DNA of 64,000 nt from Sulfuricella sp. GTDB taxonomy: Bacteria > Pseudomonadota > Gammaproteobacteria > Burkholderiales > Sulfuricellaceae. The notes beneath the pieces were generated by a model. The model searched no databases and was not told the origin of the DNA. It worked only from the letters and a program-made list of their open reading frames with translations. Position 1 is the stretch's first letter. The number at the start of each line of letters is the position of its first letter. Of this stretch, positions 53,064 through 62,000 are shown piece by piece. Location: contig JBAZID010000004.1 of assembly GCA_041651995.1 (NCBI GenBank), positions 171,355-235,354 on the forward strand, in the 5' to 3' direction. The position numbers and the translations under genes were made by a program.

Positions 53064-54692
53064 ATGCCGCAGGCCAGCGCCAACCACCTGCTGCAGCGCC
53101 TGGACGAGCTCAACGCCATCGGCGTGGCGCTGTCCCGGGAAAAGGATATCAGCCGCCTGCTGGAAGCCATCCTGCTGGCAGCGGTGCGCATCACGCACTG
53201 CGATGCCGGCACGCTGTACAGCGTGGGCGAGGACGATGCGCTGCACTTCGAGATCGTGCGCACCCAGTCGCTCAACATCGCGCTCGGCGGCACTACCGGC
53301 AAGCCGGTTCCGTTCCCGCCGGTGCCGCTCCACGCTCCGGACGGCCAGCCCAACAACAGCAATGTGGTGGCCTACGCGGTGCTGCACGACAGAACGGTCA
53401 ATATTGCCGACGCCTACAGCGAACAGGGCTTCGATTTCTCCGGCACGCGCAAATTCGACAGCGCCAACCACTACCACTCCAAATCCTTCCTCACCGTGCC
53501 GATGAAAAACCATGAGGGCAGGATCATCGCGGTGCTACAGCTGATCAATGCCCTGGCCCCGGAGAGCGGCGAAATCTCTTTCTTCTCCAGGCCGGACCAG
53601 CACCTGGCGGAATCGCTGGCTTCCCAGGCCGCCATCGCCCTCACCAACCGGGCGCTGATCAACCAACTGGAAGACCTGTTCGAATCCTTCATCACCCTCA
53701 TCAACATCGCCATCGACGAAAAATCGCCCTACACCGGCGGACACTGCGAACGCGTGCCGGTGCTCACCATGCTCCTGGCCGAAGCCGCCAGCAAGGCCAC
53801 CAGCGGCCCGCTGGCCGGTTTCCGGATGAGCGCCCAGGACCGCTACGAGCTCAAGATTGCCGGCCTGCTGCACGATTGCGGCAAGATCACCACGCCGGTG
53901 CATGTGGTGGACAAGTCCAGCAAGCTGCAAACCCTGTTCGACCGGATACACCTCATCGACACCCGTTTCGAGGTGCTGAAGCGCGATGCCGAAATCGACA
54001 TGCTGAAGCACAAACTGGCCGCGCTGGAAAATGGCGCGAGCGACACAGCACAGATCGAAGCCGCCTGGCGCGAACGCAGCGCGCAGCTCGACAGCGACCG
54101 CGAATTCCTGCGCAAGGCCAATATTGGCGGTGAATTCATGGCCCCGCCGCTGCAGCAGCGGGTGAAGGCTATCGGCGCCTACCGCTGGATCAATGAAACG
54201 GGGCAGGAGGCTGATTTTCTGTCCACGGATGAAATCCACAACCTGAATATCGAAAAAGGCACGCTCACCGCCGAGGAGCGCGAAATCATCAACCATCACG
54301 TCGTTTCAACCATAAGCATGCTGGAAGCGCTGCCCTGGCCGAGCCATCTGAAACACGTCCCGCAATATGCAGGCGGCCACCACGAACGCATGGACGGCAG
54401 GGGCTATCCCAAAGGCCTGAAAGGCCCGGACATGCCGGTGCAGGCGCGCATCATGGCCATTGCCGACATTTTCGAGGCGCTCACCGCCAAGGACCGGCCG
54501 TACAAGGAGGGCAAGAAACTGAGCGACGCCCTGGCCATCCTCGGCCGCATGAAGCAGGAACAGCATGTGGACCCCGACCTGTTCGACATCTTCATCCGCG
54601 ACCAGGTCTATCTCCAGTACGCCCGTGATTATCTTGAGGACAGCCAGATCGACGAAGTGGATGTCGGCAAGATTCCGGGGTATTTGCCCTGA
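53064..54692 (+). CDS. GAF-HD-GYP signalling protein
   Basis: The predicted 542-residue protein starts at 53064, 3 bp after the ATPase gene, and has a GAF domain (about 15-190) and an HD-GYP domain. Unlike the 7557-9650 protein, HD is intact (LLHDCGKI, H270-D271) and GYP is present (HHERMDGRGYP, G447). About 175 residues separate HD from GYP, roughly 115 more than in the 7557-9650 protein, with a charged helical insert. It should hydrolyse c-di-GMP. The longer open frame upstream overlaps the ATPase and is not used. Confidence 0.88.
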   Translation: MPQASANHLLQRLDELNAIGVALSREKDISRLLEAILLAAVRITHCDAGTLYSVGEDDALHFEIVRTQSLNIALGGTTGKPVPFPPVPLHAPDGQPNNSNVVAYAVLHDRTVNIADAYSEQGFDFSGTRKFDSANHYHSKSFLTVPMKNHEGRIIAVLQLINALAPESGEISFFSRPDQHLAESLASQAAIALTNRALINQLEDLFESFITLINIAIDEKSPYTGGHCERVPVLTMLLAEAASKATSGPLAGFRMSAQDRYELKIAGLLHDCGKITTPVHVVDKSSKLQTLFDRIHLIDTRFEVLKRDAEIDMLKHKLAALENGASDTAQIEAAWRERSAQLDSDREFLRKANIGGEFMAPPLQQRVKAIGAYRWINETGQEADFLSTDEIHNLNIEKGTLTAEEREIINHHVVSTISMLEALPWPSHLKHVPQYAGGHHERMDGRGYPKGLKGPDMPVQARIMAIADIFEALTAKDRPYKEGKKLSDALAILGRMKQEQHVDPDLFDIFIRDQVYLQYARDYLEDSQIDEVDVGKIPGYLP

Positions 54693-54702
54693 GATACGGG
54701 AT

Positions 54703-56304
54703 ATGGCTGAGAATAGCCAGTCAGCCCTGATCCGGGCGCTGCTCGACCCAGGATGCTACGACCATCCGGTGGCAGCCGTCGAACTGATCGAAACCCATAT
54801 TTCCTGGGTGCTGCTCACCGGAAGCCATGCCTACAAGATCAAGAAGGCCGTCAATCTCGGTTTTCTCGATTTCAGCACGCTGGAAAAACGCCGCTTCTAT
54901 TGCCAGGAGGAGCTGCGCCTCAACCGCCGCTTTGCTCCCCGGCTGTACCTGGACCTCATCCCCATCAGCGGCACGCCGCAACAGCCTGTCCTCAACGGCG
55001 GCGGCGCGGCCATCGAATACGCCGTCAAAATGCGCCAGTTTCCGCAGCAGGCCCTGCTCGACCGCATGCTGGAAAACGGACAGCTCGGCCCTGCCGAAGT
55101 GGATGAAGTGGCGCGCGAAGTGGCGCGCTTTCACGCCATGATTGCCGCCGCCCCGCCTCCGGCCGAATTCGGCACAGCCGCAGCCATCCAGCAGCCGGTG
55201 CTGGAAAACTTCGCGCAGATCGCCGAAAGTACAAAGGACCGGCCGGAAGGAAAATTGCTGGCTGCCCTGGAATCATGGAGCAGGGCGGAATTCACGCGGC
55301 TGCGCGAAGAACTGGCCACCCGCAGGGAGAAAAATTACATCCGCGAATGCCACGGCGACCTGCATCTCGGCAACATGGCCCGGATCGATGGCGCGGTGAC
55401 GCTGTTCGACTGTCTCGAATTCAACCCCAACCTGCGCTGGATCGACGTCATGAGCGATGCCGCCTTCGTGATCATGGACCTGCACGACCACGGACGGCCC
55501 GATCTGGCACAGCGTTTCCTCAACCGCTATCTGGAACACAGCGGCGACTTCAGCGGCCTTCGCGTACTAAACTACTACCTCGTCTATCGCGCCATGGTGC
55601 GCGCCAAGGTGGCCTGCATCCGGGGCTGCCAGACAGACCTCGACGAGCAGCAGCAACAGCTTGCATGGGAGCAGGCGCGAAGCTATCTGGCCCTGGCCAG
55701 CCGCTTTACCCGGCCTTCCCGCCCCTGCTTGCTGATTACCCATGGCTATTCCGGCTCGGGGAAAACCACGGCAGCTCAATACTTGCTTGAACACAGCAAC
55801 GCCATCCGCGTGCGCTCGGATGTGGAACGCAAGCGCCTGTTCGGGCTGGCGCCGCAGCAACGCAGCCAGTCCGGGTTAAGCAATGGGATTTACAGCCCCG
55901 ATGCCCATACCCAGACTTACCGGCATCTCGAACAGGTGGCGCGGGAAATTGTGCAGGCGGGTTTCCCGGCGATCGTCGATGCGGCCTTTCTGCAATTCGC
56001 CGAGCGCCAGGCATTCCGGACCCTGGCGGAAACCTTGCAAGTGCCCTTCATCATTCTCCATCTTCAGGCAGATGAGATCACCTTGCGCCAGCGCATTGAC
56101 GGCCGTCAGGCAATGGAAAAGGATGCCTCGGAAGCCACGCTACAGGTGCTGGACCTGCAACTGCGGAGCAGCGAAGAACTGACAGCAGGAGAAGCTGCCT
56201 CGACCTGGAAAGTGGACACCGGACACCCCGAAACGGCCAGCGCCGTACTGCAAAAGCTGGCCCGGCAGCTCATGGACAATCCCGACAAGATCTGTCAGGA
56301 TTAA
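54703..56304 (+). CDS. APH-like kinase fused to a P-loop kinase
   Basis: The predicted 533-residue protein has an N-terminal aminoglycoside-phosphotransferase-like fold (about 1-340; catalytic loop YIRECHGDLHLGNMARIDG and metal loop FDCLEFN) and a C-terminal P-loop kinase (about 345-530; LLITHGYSGSGKTTAA). This AAA_33-type fusion occurs in many proteobacteria and its substrate is unknown. The start follows the HD-GYP gene by 10 bp; the longer open frame is a shadow. Confidence 0.85.
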   Translation: MAENSQSALIRALLDPGCYDHPVAAVELIETHISWVLLTGSHAYKIKKAVNLGFLDFSTLEKRRFYCQEELRLNRRFAPRLYLDLIPISGTPQQPVLNGGGAAIEYAVKMRQFPQQALLDRMLENGQLGPAEVDEVAREVARFHAMIAAAPPPAEFGTAAAIQQPVLENFAQIAESTKDRPEGKLLAALESWSRAEFTRLREELATRREKNYIRECHGDLHLGNMARIDGAVTLFDCLEFNPNLRWIDVMSDAAFVIMDLHDHGRPDLAQRFLNRYLEHSGDFSGLRVLNYYLVYRAMVRAKVACIRGCQTDLDEQQQQLAWEQARSYLALASRFTRPSRPCLLITHGYSGSGKTTAAQYLLEHSNAIRVRSDVERKRLFGLAPQQRSQSGLSNGIYSPDAHTQTYRHLEQVAREIVQAGFPAIVDAAFLQFAERQAFRTLAETLQVPFIILHLQADEITLRQRIDGRQAMEKDASEATLQVLDLQLRSSEELTAGEAASTWKVDTGHPETASAVLQKLARQLMDNPDKICQD

Positions 56305-56343
56305 GCTTTTTTATACCGCCCAGTTTGAATCAGGACACCAAAT

Positions 56344-57024
56344 ATGACCGCTGAACAATTTTCTCCCGAACAACGCATCCTGCGCGTCATGCGCAAAGTG
56401 CTGGCCAGTGTGGTCAAGGATGTCACGCCGCAGGACGGCATGGACAACCCCCTCACCGACCGCACCATCGAAGATATCCGCGATATTTTCGGCATGATTT
56501 CCTCGCGCGAAAAGGAGTTGCTGGAAGCCTTCGGCCAGGCCACCGGCGACCGTCCCTTCTACGCGGGCGAAAAGCCTGGCGCCAAGGTCATTCCTATCAG
56601 CATAGGAAGCCTGAAAGATACTCGCAAGAAAACCGAATCCACCAACCCACTCGCTGAAACCCCCCTGTTCCGGGATGTAAACCTCGAAGCAATGGAGGAT
56701 TTGCTGGATGCCTGCCCGGTATATGAACTGAAAGCGGGTGAAGCACTGCTGGCCGCAGGAGAAAAGAACAACGTGACCTATCTGGTGCTGAACGGACACC
56801 TGCAGGCCGACCTTGGGACAGCGGATGCCCCCCGCATCATGAATTTCGAACCCAGGCAGACCATCGGGGAAATCTCGGCGCTGGGCGAGAGCACCATGTC
56901 CGCCCCGGTCGTCGCCACGGAACAAGCCGTGGTGCTGGCGATCCATCCCGACACCCTGTGGGCGATGATGGAAATCGATGCCGTACTGGCGCGCAATATC
57001 CTGGGCCTGCTGGCGCAGCGCTAA
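56344..57024 (+). CDS. Cyclic-nucleotide-binding-domain protein
   Basis: The 226-residue protein has an N-terminal helical region and a C-terminal CRP/PKA-type cyclic-nucleotide-binding domain (about 95-225: LKAGEALLAAGEKNNVTYLV, TIGEISALGESTM). The phosphate-binding cassette keeps GE, but the position of the usual Arg, two residues before Ala-x-Val, is Met (STMSAPVV), so cAMP affinity may be altered. No DNA-binding domain is present. It is the last gene of the cluster, 39 bp after the kinase gene. Confidence 0.8.
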   Translation: MTAEQFSPEQRILRVMRKVLASVVKDVTPQDGMDNPLTDRTIEDIRDIFGMISSREKELLEAFGQATGDRPFYAGEKPGAKVIPISIGSLKDTRKKTESTNPLAETPLFRDVNLEAMEDLLDACPVYELKAGEALLAAGEKNNVTYLVLNGHLQADLGTADAPRIMNFEPRQTIGEISALGESTMSAPVVATEQAVVLAIHPDTLWAMMEIDAVLARNILGLLAQR

Positions 57025-57028
57025 TTGA

Positions 57029-57055
57029 GCAGGGGGTGAGAAGTCCTCACCCCTG
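57029..57055. terminator. Hairpin between the cyclic-nucleotide-binding gene and rimO
   Basis: GCAGGGGGTGAG pairs with CTCACCCCTGC (one bulged G) around a short loop. The convergent rimO stop lies inside it. It could serve both directions, though no T tract follows. Confidence 0.5.
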
Positions 57056-58372
57056 CACCCGCTCACCCCACAAATCGTGCTCATCCGCATCCACGATTAA
57101 AACCTGAACAAAATCGCCCGGCTTCAATCCTTCACTCCCTTCCACGTACACCAGACCATCGATCTCCGGCGCATCGGCCATGCTGCGGGCGACCACGCCT
57201 TCTTCATCCACCTCGTCCACCAGCACGGTCAGGGTCTTGCCGATCTTGCCGGCCAGGCGTTCGGTGCTGATTTGCGCCTGCAATTCCATCAGGCGCGCCT
57301 GGCGTTCCAGCTTGACTTCCTCCGGCACCTGGCCGGGCAAGGCATTGGCCGCCGCGCCTTCCACCGGTGAATAGGTGAAACAGCCAACGCGATCGAGCCG
57401 CGCTTCGGCGATGAAATCCATCAGCTGCCGGAATTCGTCCTCGGTCTCGCCGGGGAAGCCGGTGATGAAAGTGCTGCGCAGCGTGAGGTCGGGGCAGATT
57501 TCGCGCCATTTCCTGATGCGCGCCAGATTGCTGTCCTGATTGCCGGGCCGCTTCATGGCGCGGAGCACGCTCGGGCTGGCGTGCTGCAAGGGGATATCGA
57601 GATAGGGCAGAATTTTTCCTTCCGCCATGAGCGGAATCACCTCGTCCACATGCGGATAGGGGTAAACGTAGTGCAGCCGCACCCAGGCACCGAGATCACC
57701 CAGCGCCCCCGCCAGTTCGGTCATGCGTGCCTTGAGCAGCTTGCTCTGCCAGAATTCGGCGCGGTATTTCAGGTCCAGCCCATAGGCACTGGTATCCTGC
57801 GAGATCACCAGCAATTCCTTCACCCCAGCCTTGACCAGCTTTTCCGCCTCGCGCATCACTTCGCTCACCGGACGGCTCACCAGATCTCCACGGAAGGACG
57901 GGATAATGCAAAAAGTGCAGCGATGGTTGCAGCCTTCCGAGATTTTCAGATAAGCGTAGTGCCTGGGCGTGAGCTTGATGCCCTGCTCCGGGATCAGGCT
58001 GGTAAAAGGGTCGTGCGGCTGCGGCAGATGTTCATGCACCGCGCTCATCACTTCCTGCAAGGCATGCGGGCCGGTCACCGCCAGCACGCGCGGATGTTTC
58101 TCCATGATCACCTCGGGCCGCGCGCCGAGGCAGCCGGTGACGATCACCTTGCCATTCTCCGCCAGCGCCTCTCCGATGGCGTCGAGCGATTCCTCCACCG
58201 CCGCGTCGATAAAGCCGCAGGTATTGATCACCACCAGGTCGGCGGACTCGTAGCTGGGCGAAATCTCGTAGCCCTCGGCGCGCAGCTGGGTGAGAATTTG
58301 CTCAGAATCCACCAGCGCCTTGGGGCAGCCGAGCGAAACGAAGCCGATTTTTGGGGATTTGGATTTAGGCAT
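57047..58372 (-). CDS. rimO: Ribosomal protein S12 methylthiotransferase RimO
   Basis: The 441-residue enzyme has the N-terminal UPF0004 domain with three cluster Cys residues (GCPKALVDSE, INTCGFIDAA, TGCLGARPE), the radical-SAM CNHRCTFC motif, and a C-terminal TRAM domain. It adds a methylthio group to Asp88 of S12. It follows the orphan antitoxin gene by 16 bp on the same strand. Confidence 0.95.
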   Translation of the reverse strand: MPKSKSPKIGFVSLGCPKALVDSEQILTQLRAEGYEISPSYESADLVVINTCGFIDAAVEESLDAIGEALAENGKVIVTGCLGARPEVIMEKHPRVLAVTGPHALQEVMSAVHEHLPQPHDPFTSLIPEQGIKLTPRHYAYLKISEGCNHRCTFCIIPSFRGDLVSRPVSEVMREAEKLVKAGVKELLVISQDTSAYGLDLKYRAEFWQSKLLKARMTELAGALGDLGAWVRLHYVYPYPHVDEVIPLMAEGKILPYLDIPLQHASPSVLRAMKRPGNQDSNLARIRKWREICPDLTLRSTFITGFPGETEDEFRQLMDFIAEARLDRVGCFTYSPVEGAAANALPGQVPEEVKLERQARLMELQAQISTERLAGKIGKTLTVLVDEVDEEGVVARSMADAPEIDGLVYVEGSEGLKPGDFVQVLIVDADEHDLWGERVQG

Positions 58373-58388
58373 AAGTCACCGTGACGAT

Positions 58389-58667
58389 TCAGGATTGTGG
58401 TTCAGGTCGGCTCGACGTTCGGAAATTGGCGCCGCCCAGAAACAACGCGGCCACTTCGGCATTGCTGGCGTCGATATCATCAGGCACCTCGAAGACGCCC
58501 TTGGCCACACCGATGCGCTGGACAGGCAGCGAAGTCCCAATGGGAACAAGTTTGGCCACCGGCCGCCCGTTACGGGCAATGATAATTTCACGCTCCACGC
58601 CTTGCTCAATGGATTCCACCAAACGAGAAAGACTGGATTTGGCTTGCAGCATGTTTACGGCGCGCAT
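58389..58667 (-). CDS. Phd/YefM-type antitoxin without a partner toxin
   Basis: The 92-residue protein has the Phd fold start MRAVNMLQAKSSLSRLVESI, then REIIIARNGRPVAKLVPI, and the toxin-binding C-terminus VPDDIDASNAEVAALFLG. A toxin (usually PIN) would be expected directly downstream on the minus strand, but rimO starts only 16 bp later. The last ~14 residues (GANFRTSSRPEPQS) look like read-through past the usual end. The toxin gene has probably been lost. Confidence 0.85.
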   Translation of the reverse strand: MRAVNMLQAKSSLSRLVESIEQGVEREIIIARNGRPVAKLVPIGTSLPVQRIGVAKGVFEVPDDIDASNAEVAALFLGGANFRTSSRPEPQS

Positions 58668-58904
58668 TGATAACCTCCATTAAAATACAGGTAATTAAAC
58701 TAGTCTGGCTAACCCCTGTTGTCCAGCATCTCACGTCAGACAAACCACAGCTTGGGTGCGTCATTGAGCCGACAAAAAAGGGGGCTCATTATCAAGAAAC
58801 AGTTCACAAGAACCATTGCCGCAGCCCCATTTCGACTGCTTCAACTCACCAATATCTCATTGCAGCCATGCCAAATGAGAGCGTATTCTTGCATTCCATC
58901 CACA
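58668..58904. promoter_or_regulatory. Region between the antitoxin gene and the CRISPR locus
   Basis: This 237-bp stretch holds no convincing gene; short open frames lack good start sites. It is likely to contain the divergent promoter of the antitoxin gene, and the cas9 promoter if cas9 mRNA starts upstream of the tracrRNA terminator. I could not fix a clear promoter. Confidence 0.4.
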
Positions 58905-59001
58905 TAAAATAAAAGCCCGGTGGGTTTCCCCACCGGGCGGATACAGAATCTTTCGATTCTTTATTGTAGCAACGGCTCTCACCCCGGATGAACTACAACA
59001 A
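58905..59001 (-). ncRNA. tracrRNA (antisense, upstream of cas9)
   Basis: Read on the minus strand, the anti-repeat (58999-58963) pairs with the CRISPR repeat: 6 bp, one mismatch, 15 bp (CATCCGGGGTGAGAG), a 5x5 internal bulge, then 7 bp (GCTACAA). Next comes a small hairpin AGAATC-GAAA-GATTCT (58960-58945), then a 10-bp GC hairpin (58938-58915) and a U-rich tail (58914-58905), a Rho-independent terminator. The core TGAGAgCCGTTGCTACAATAA matches the meningococcal tracrRNA nearly base for base. The predicted length is about 92-97 nt. It guides RNase III processing and Cas9 loading. Confidence 0.92.
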
Positions 59002-59005
59002 CTGC

Positions 59006-59035
59006 ATTATCAGGGAGAATTTGCATGGCAGGCAA
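59006..59035 (-). promoter_or_regulatory. Predicted tracrRNA promoter overlapping the cas9 start
   Basis: On the minus strand, TTGCCT (59035-59030) and GATAAT (59011-59006) are spaced 18 bp, close to sigma-70 consensus, and would start transcription at about 59000, the 5' edge of the anti-repeat. The spacer includes the cas9 ATG (59025) and its GGGAG ribosome binding site. Confidence 0.65.
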
Positions 59036-62000
59036 GCAGAAAAATTTGGGTGCGCTCACCTTTGGGCTGGATATCGGCATCGCCTCGGTGGGGTGGGCCG
59101 TTCTGGCCGAAAATCGCATCGTTGATCTCGGCGTGCGCTGCTTCGACAAGGCAGAAACAGCCAAGGAAGGCGAATCACTCAATCTCGCAAGACGCGCTGC
59201 CCGCCTGTTGCGTCGCCGTCTGCGTCGCCGTGCATGGCGGCTGACCAAATTGGCGCGGTCGCTCAAGCGCGAAGGGCTGATCGCCGATGGCGATTTTTTC
59301 AAGAAACAGCAGCCATTCACACAATCACTGTGGCAACTGCGCGTGGAAGCGCTGGATCGCCGCCTGAGCGACGAAGAATGGGCGCGTGTTATCTACCATC
59401 TTTGCAAGCATCGCGGTTTCCACTGGATCAGCCGTGCCGAGGAAAAAGCGGCGGAAGGCGACAGCAAGGGTGAAGGTGGAGCAGTCAAGAAAGGTCTGGC
59501 AGGCACCAAGAAGCTGATGCAGGAGAAAAGTTACCGCACTGCCGCCGAGATGGTCATTCATGAATTTCCCGATGCGCAGCGCAACAAGCGCGGCGACTAC
59601 AGCAAGGCGCTGTCCCGCGAATTGCTGAATGAAGAAGCGAAAAAACTATTCCAGCGCCAACGCGAACTCGGCAACACTCATGCGAGCACTGAACTGGAAA
59701 CCGCCTTCCTCGGCAACGGCGACAAGAAAAGCGGGCTGTTCTGGGCACAAAAGCCTGCGCTGGCTGGCAAAGATCTGCTGAAGATGCTGGGGCATTGCAC
59801 CTTCGAAAAAGAGGAGTACCGCGCTCCCAAAGCCAGCTTCACCGCCGAGCGCCACGTCTGGCTGACCCGTCTCAACAATCTGCGCATCGTGGTGGATGGC
59901 GAGACCCGCCCATTGAACGAGCAAGAGCGACTTGCCGCCCTGCCGCTGCCTTACAGCCAGGCAAGCGACCTTACCTACAAGCAGTTGCGCAATGCCCTGG
60001 TGAAAAGCGGATATTTGCCGGATTCGTTTCGCTTTGCTGGATTGTCCTACCCCAGCAAGCGACAGGAAGAAGCTGAAAAAGCCAAAGACCCGGAAGCAGA
60101 AAGACTCATCAAACTCCCGGCCTGGCAAACCTTGCGCAAGACGCTCAAGGATGCCGGACTGGAAGCGGAATGGCAGCAAATCTCGGTTGCGGCGCTGGAT
60201 GGCAAGCCAGAACTGCTCGATCAGATAGCCAGGGTGTTAAGTGTATATAAAGACGATGCTGAGGTAGAAGCCGAGTTGAACAAACTGCCCATGCCCAATG
60301 CGGCCAGGATAGTGGATGCCCTGCTCGATATCCGTTTCGACAAATTCAGTAACCTTTCGCTCAAGGCACTGCGCAAGATTGTTCCGCACATGGAAACAGG
60401 TCTGCGCTACGACGAAGCCTGCCTGCGGGCGGACTATCACCACAGCCAGTTGCACAAAGTCGGCGAAGGCGAACATAAATACCTGCCGCCGTTCTACGCT
60501 GGGCGTGACAAAGATGGTCGACTGAAATTCAACGAGGACATGGACATCCCGCGCAACCCCGTGGTGCTGCGCGCGCTCAATCAGGCGCGCAAAGTGGTGA
60601 ATGCGCTCATCCGCGAATATGGCTCGCCGCACGAAGTGCATATCGAAATGGCACGCGACTTGTCGCGCCCGTTCGATGAACGCAGGGAGGTCAAAAAGGC
60701 GCAGGATGAATTCCGTGAGCGCAACGACAAGGACAAAGCCATTTTCGCCAGCGAGTTCAGTATTGTCGGCGCAGTCAAAGGCAAGGATTTCGAGAAATTC
60801 CAGCTCTACCGTGAACAGCAGGGCAAGTGCACCTATTCGCTGGATGCAATGGACATCAACCGGCTATTCGAGCAGGGCTATGTCGAAATAGACCACGCCC
60901 TGCCCTATTCGCGCAGTTTCGACGACAGCAAGAACAACCGGGTGCTGGTGCTGGCACGCGAGAACCGCAACAAGGGCAACATGACACCCTACGAATATCT
61001 GGGTGGCAAGGAAAACAGCGAACGCTGGCATCAGTATGAAAATTTCGTCAACACCAACAAAACCTATCGACAGGCCAAACGCAACCGCCTGCTCAGGAAG
61101 GATTTCGGCGAAATGGAAGCGCGCGACTTCATGGAACGCAACCTCAACGACACGCGCTATATCTGCCGCTTCTTCAAAAATTACGTCGAGCAATATCTGC
61201 AACTGCACGAGGCCAGCGAGGCGAAGCGCTGCGTGGTGCTTAGCGGCCAGATGACCGCCTTCCTGCGCGCCCGCTGGGGGCTGATGAAAGTGCGCAGCGA
61301 CAGTGACCGCCATCACGCGCTGGATGCCGCAGTCGTCGCTGCGTGCAGTCACGGCATGGTCAAGCGCCTGTCTGATTACTCGCGGCGCAAGGAACTCGAA
61401 CAGGTTCGCAAAGGCTTCGTGGATATGGAAACAGGCAAGATCGTTAATCCGGCCATGTTCGACCAGTTGGAGCAGCACTTCCCCAGACCTTGGGATCACT
61501 TCCACCAAGAGCTCGAAGCACGCCTGAAAATTGACGAACCCGCTCTATTGCGCACCGAAATGGAAAGACTGGGTTCTTACTCGCCAGAAGCGCTGGCCGG
61601 ATTGCGCCCGCTGTTCGTCTCGCGCGCCCCGCAGCGGCGCAACAGCGGCGCGGCGCACAAGGAAACCATCTATGCCCAGCCGGAAAGCCTGAAGGCGCAA
61701 GGCGGTGTCACCCAGAAAGTCGCCGTCACCAGCCTCAAGCCTGCCGATGTGGACAAACTGATCGACCCTCACCGCAATGAAAAACTTTATGCGGCCCTGC
61801 GCGATTGGCTCCAGAAACGCGACGAGCGGGAAAAGCGCGCCAAGGAAATCGAAGCCAGCGCCGGACGTGGAAAAGACAAGCGCCCCCTGACTGCCGATGA
61901 ACATGCCGAAATCGAACGCCTGCGCGCCCTGCCGCGCAAGCCGGACAAGAACGGCAACCCCACAGGCCCCATCGTGCGCACGGTAACGATGGTGATCGAC

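Noticed and set aside
58979..59320. 113-codon minus-strand frame over the start of cas9
   Set aside because: It is antisense to the conserved RuvC-I and bridge helix region, with an Arg-rich low-complexity translation. It only overlaps the tracrRNA promoter region by chance.
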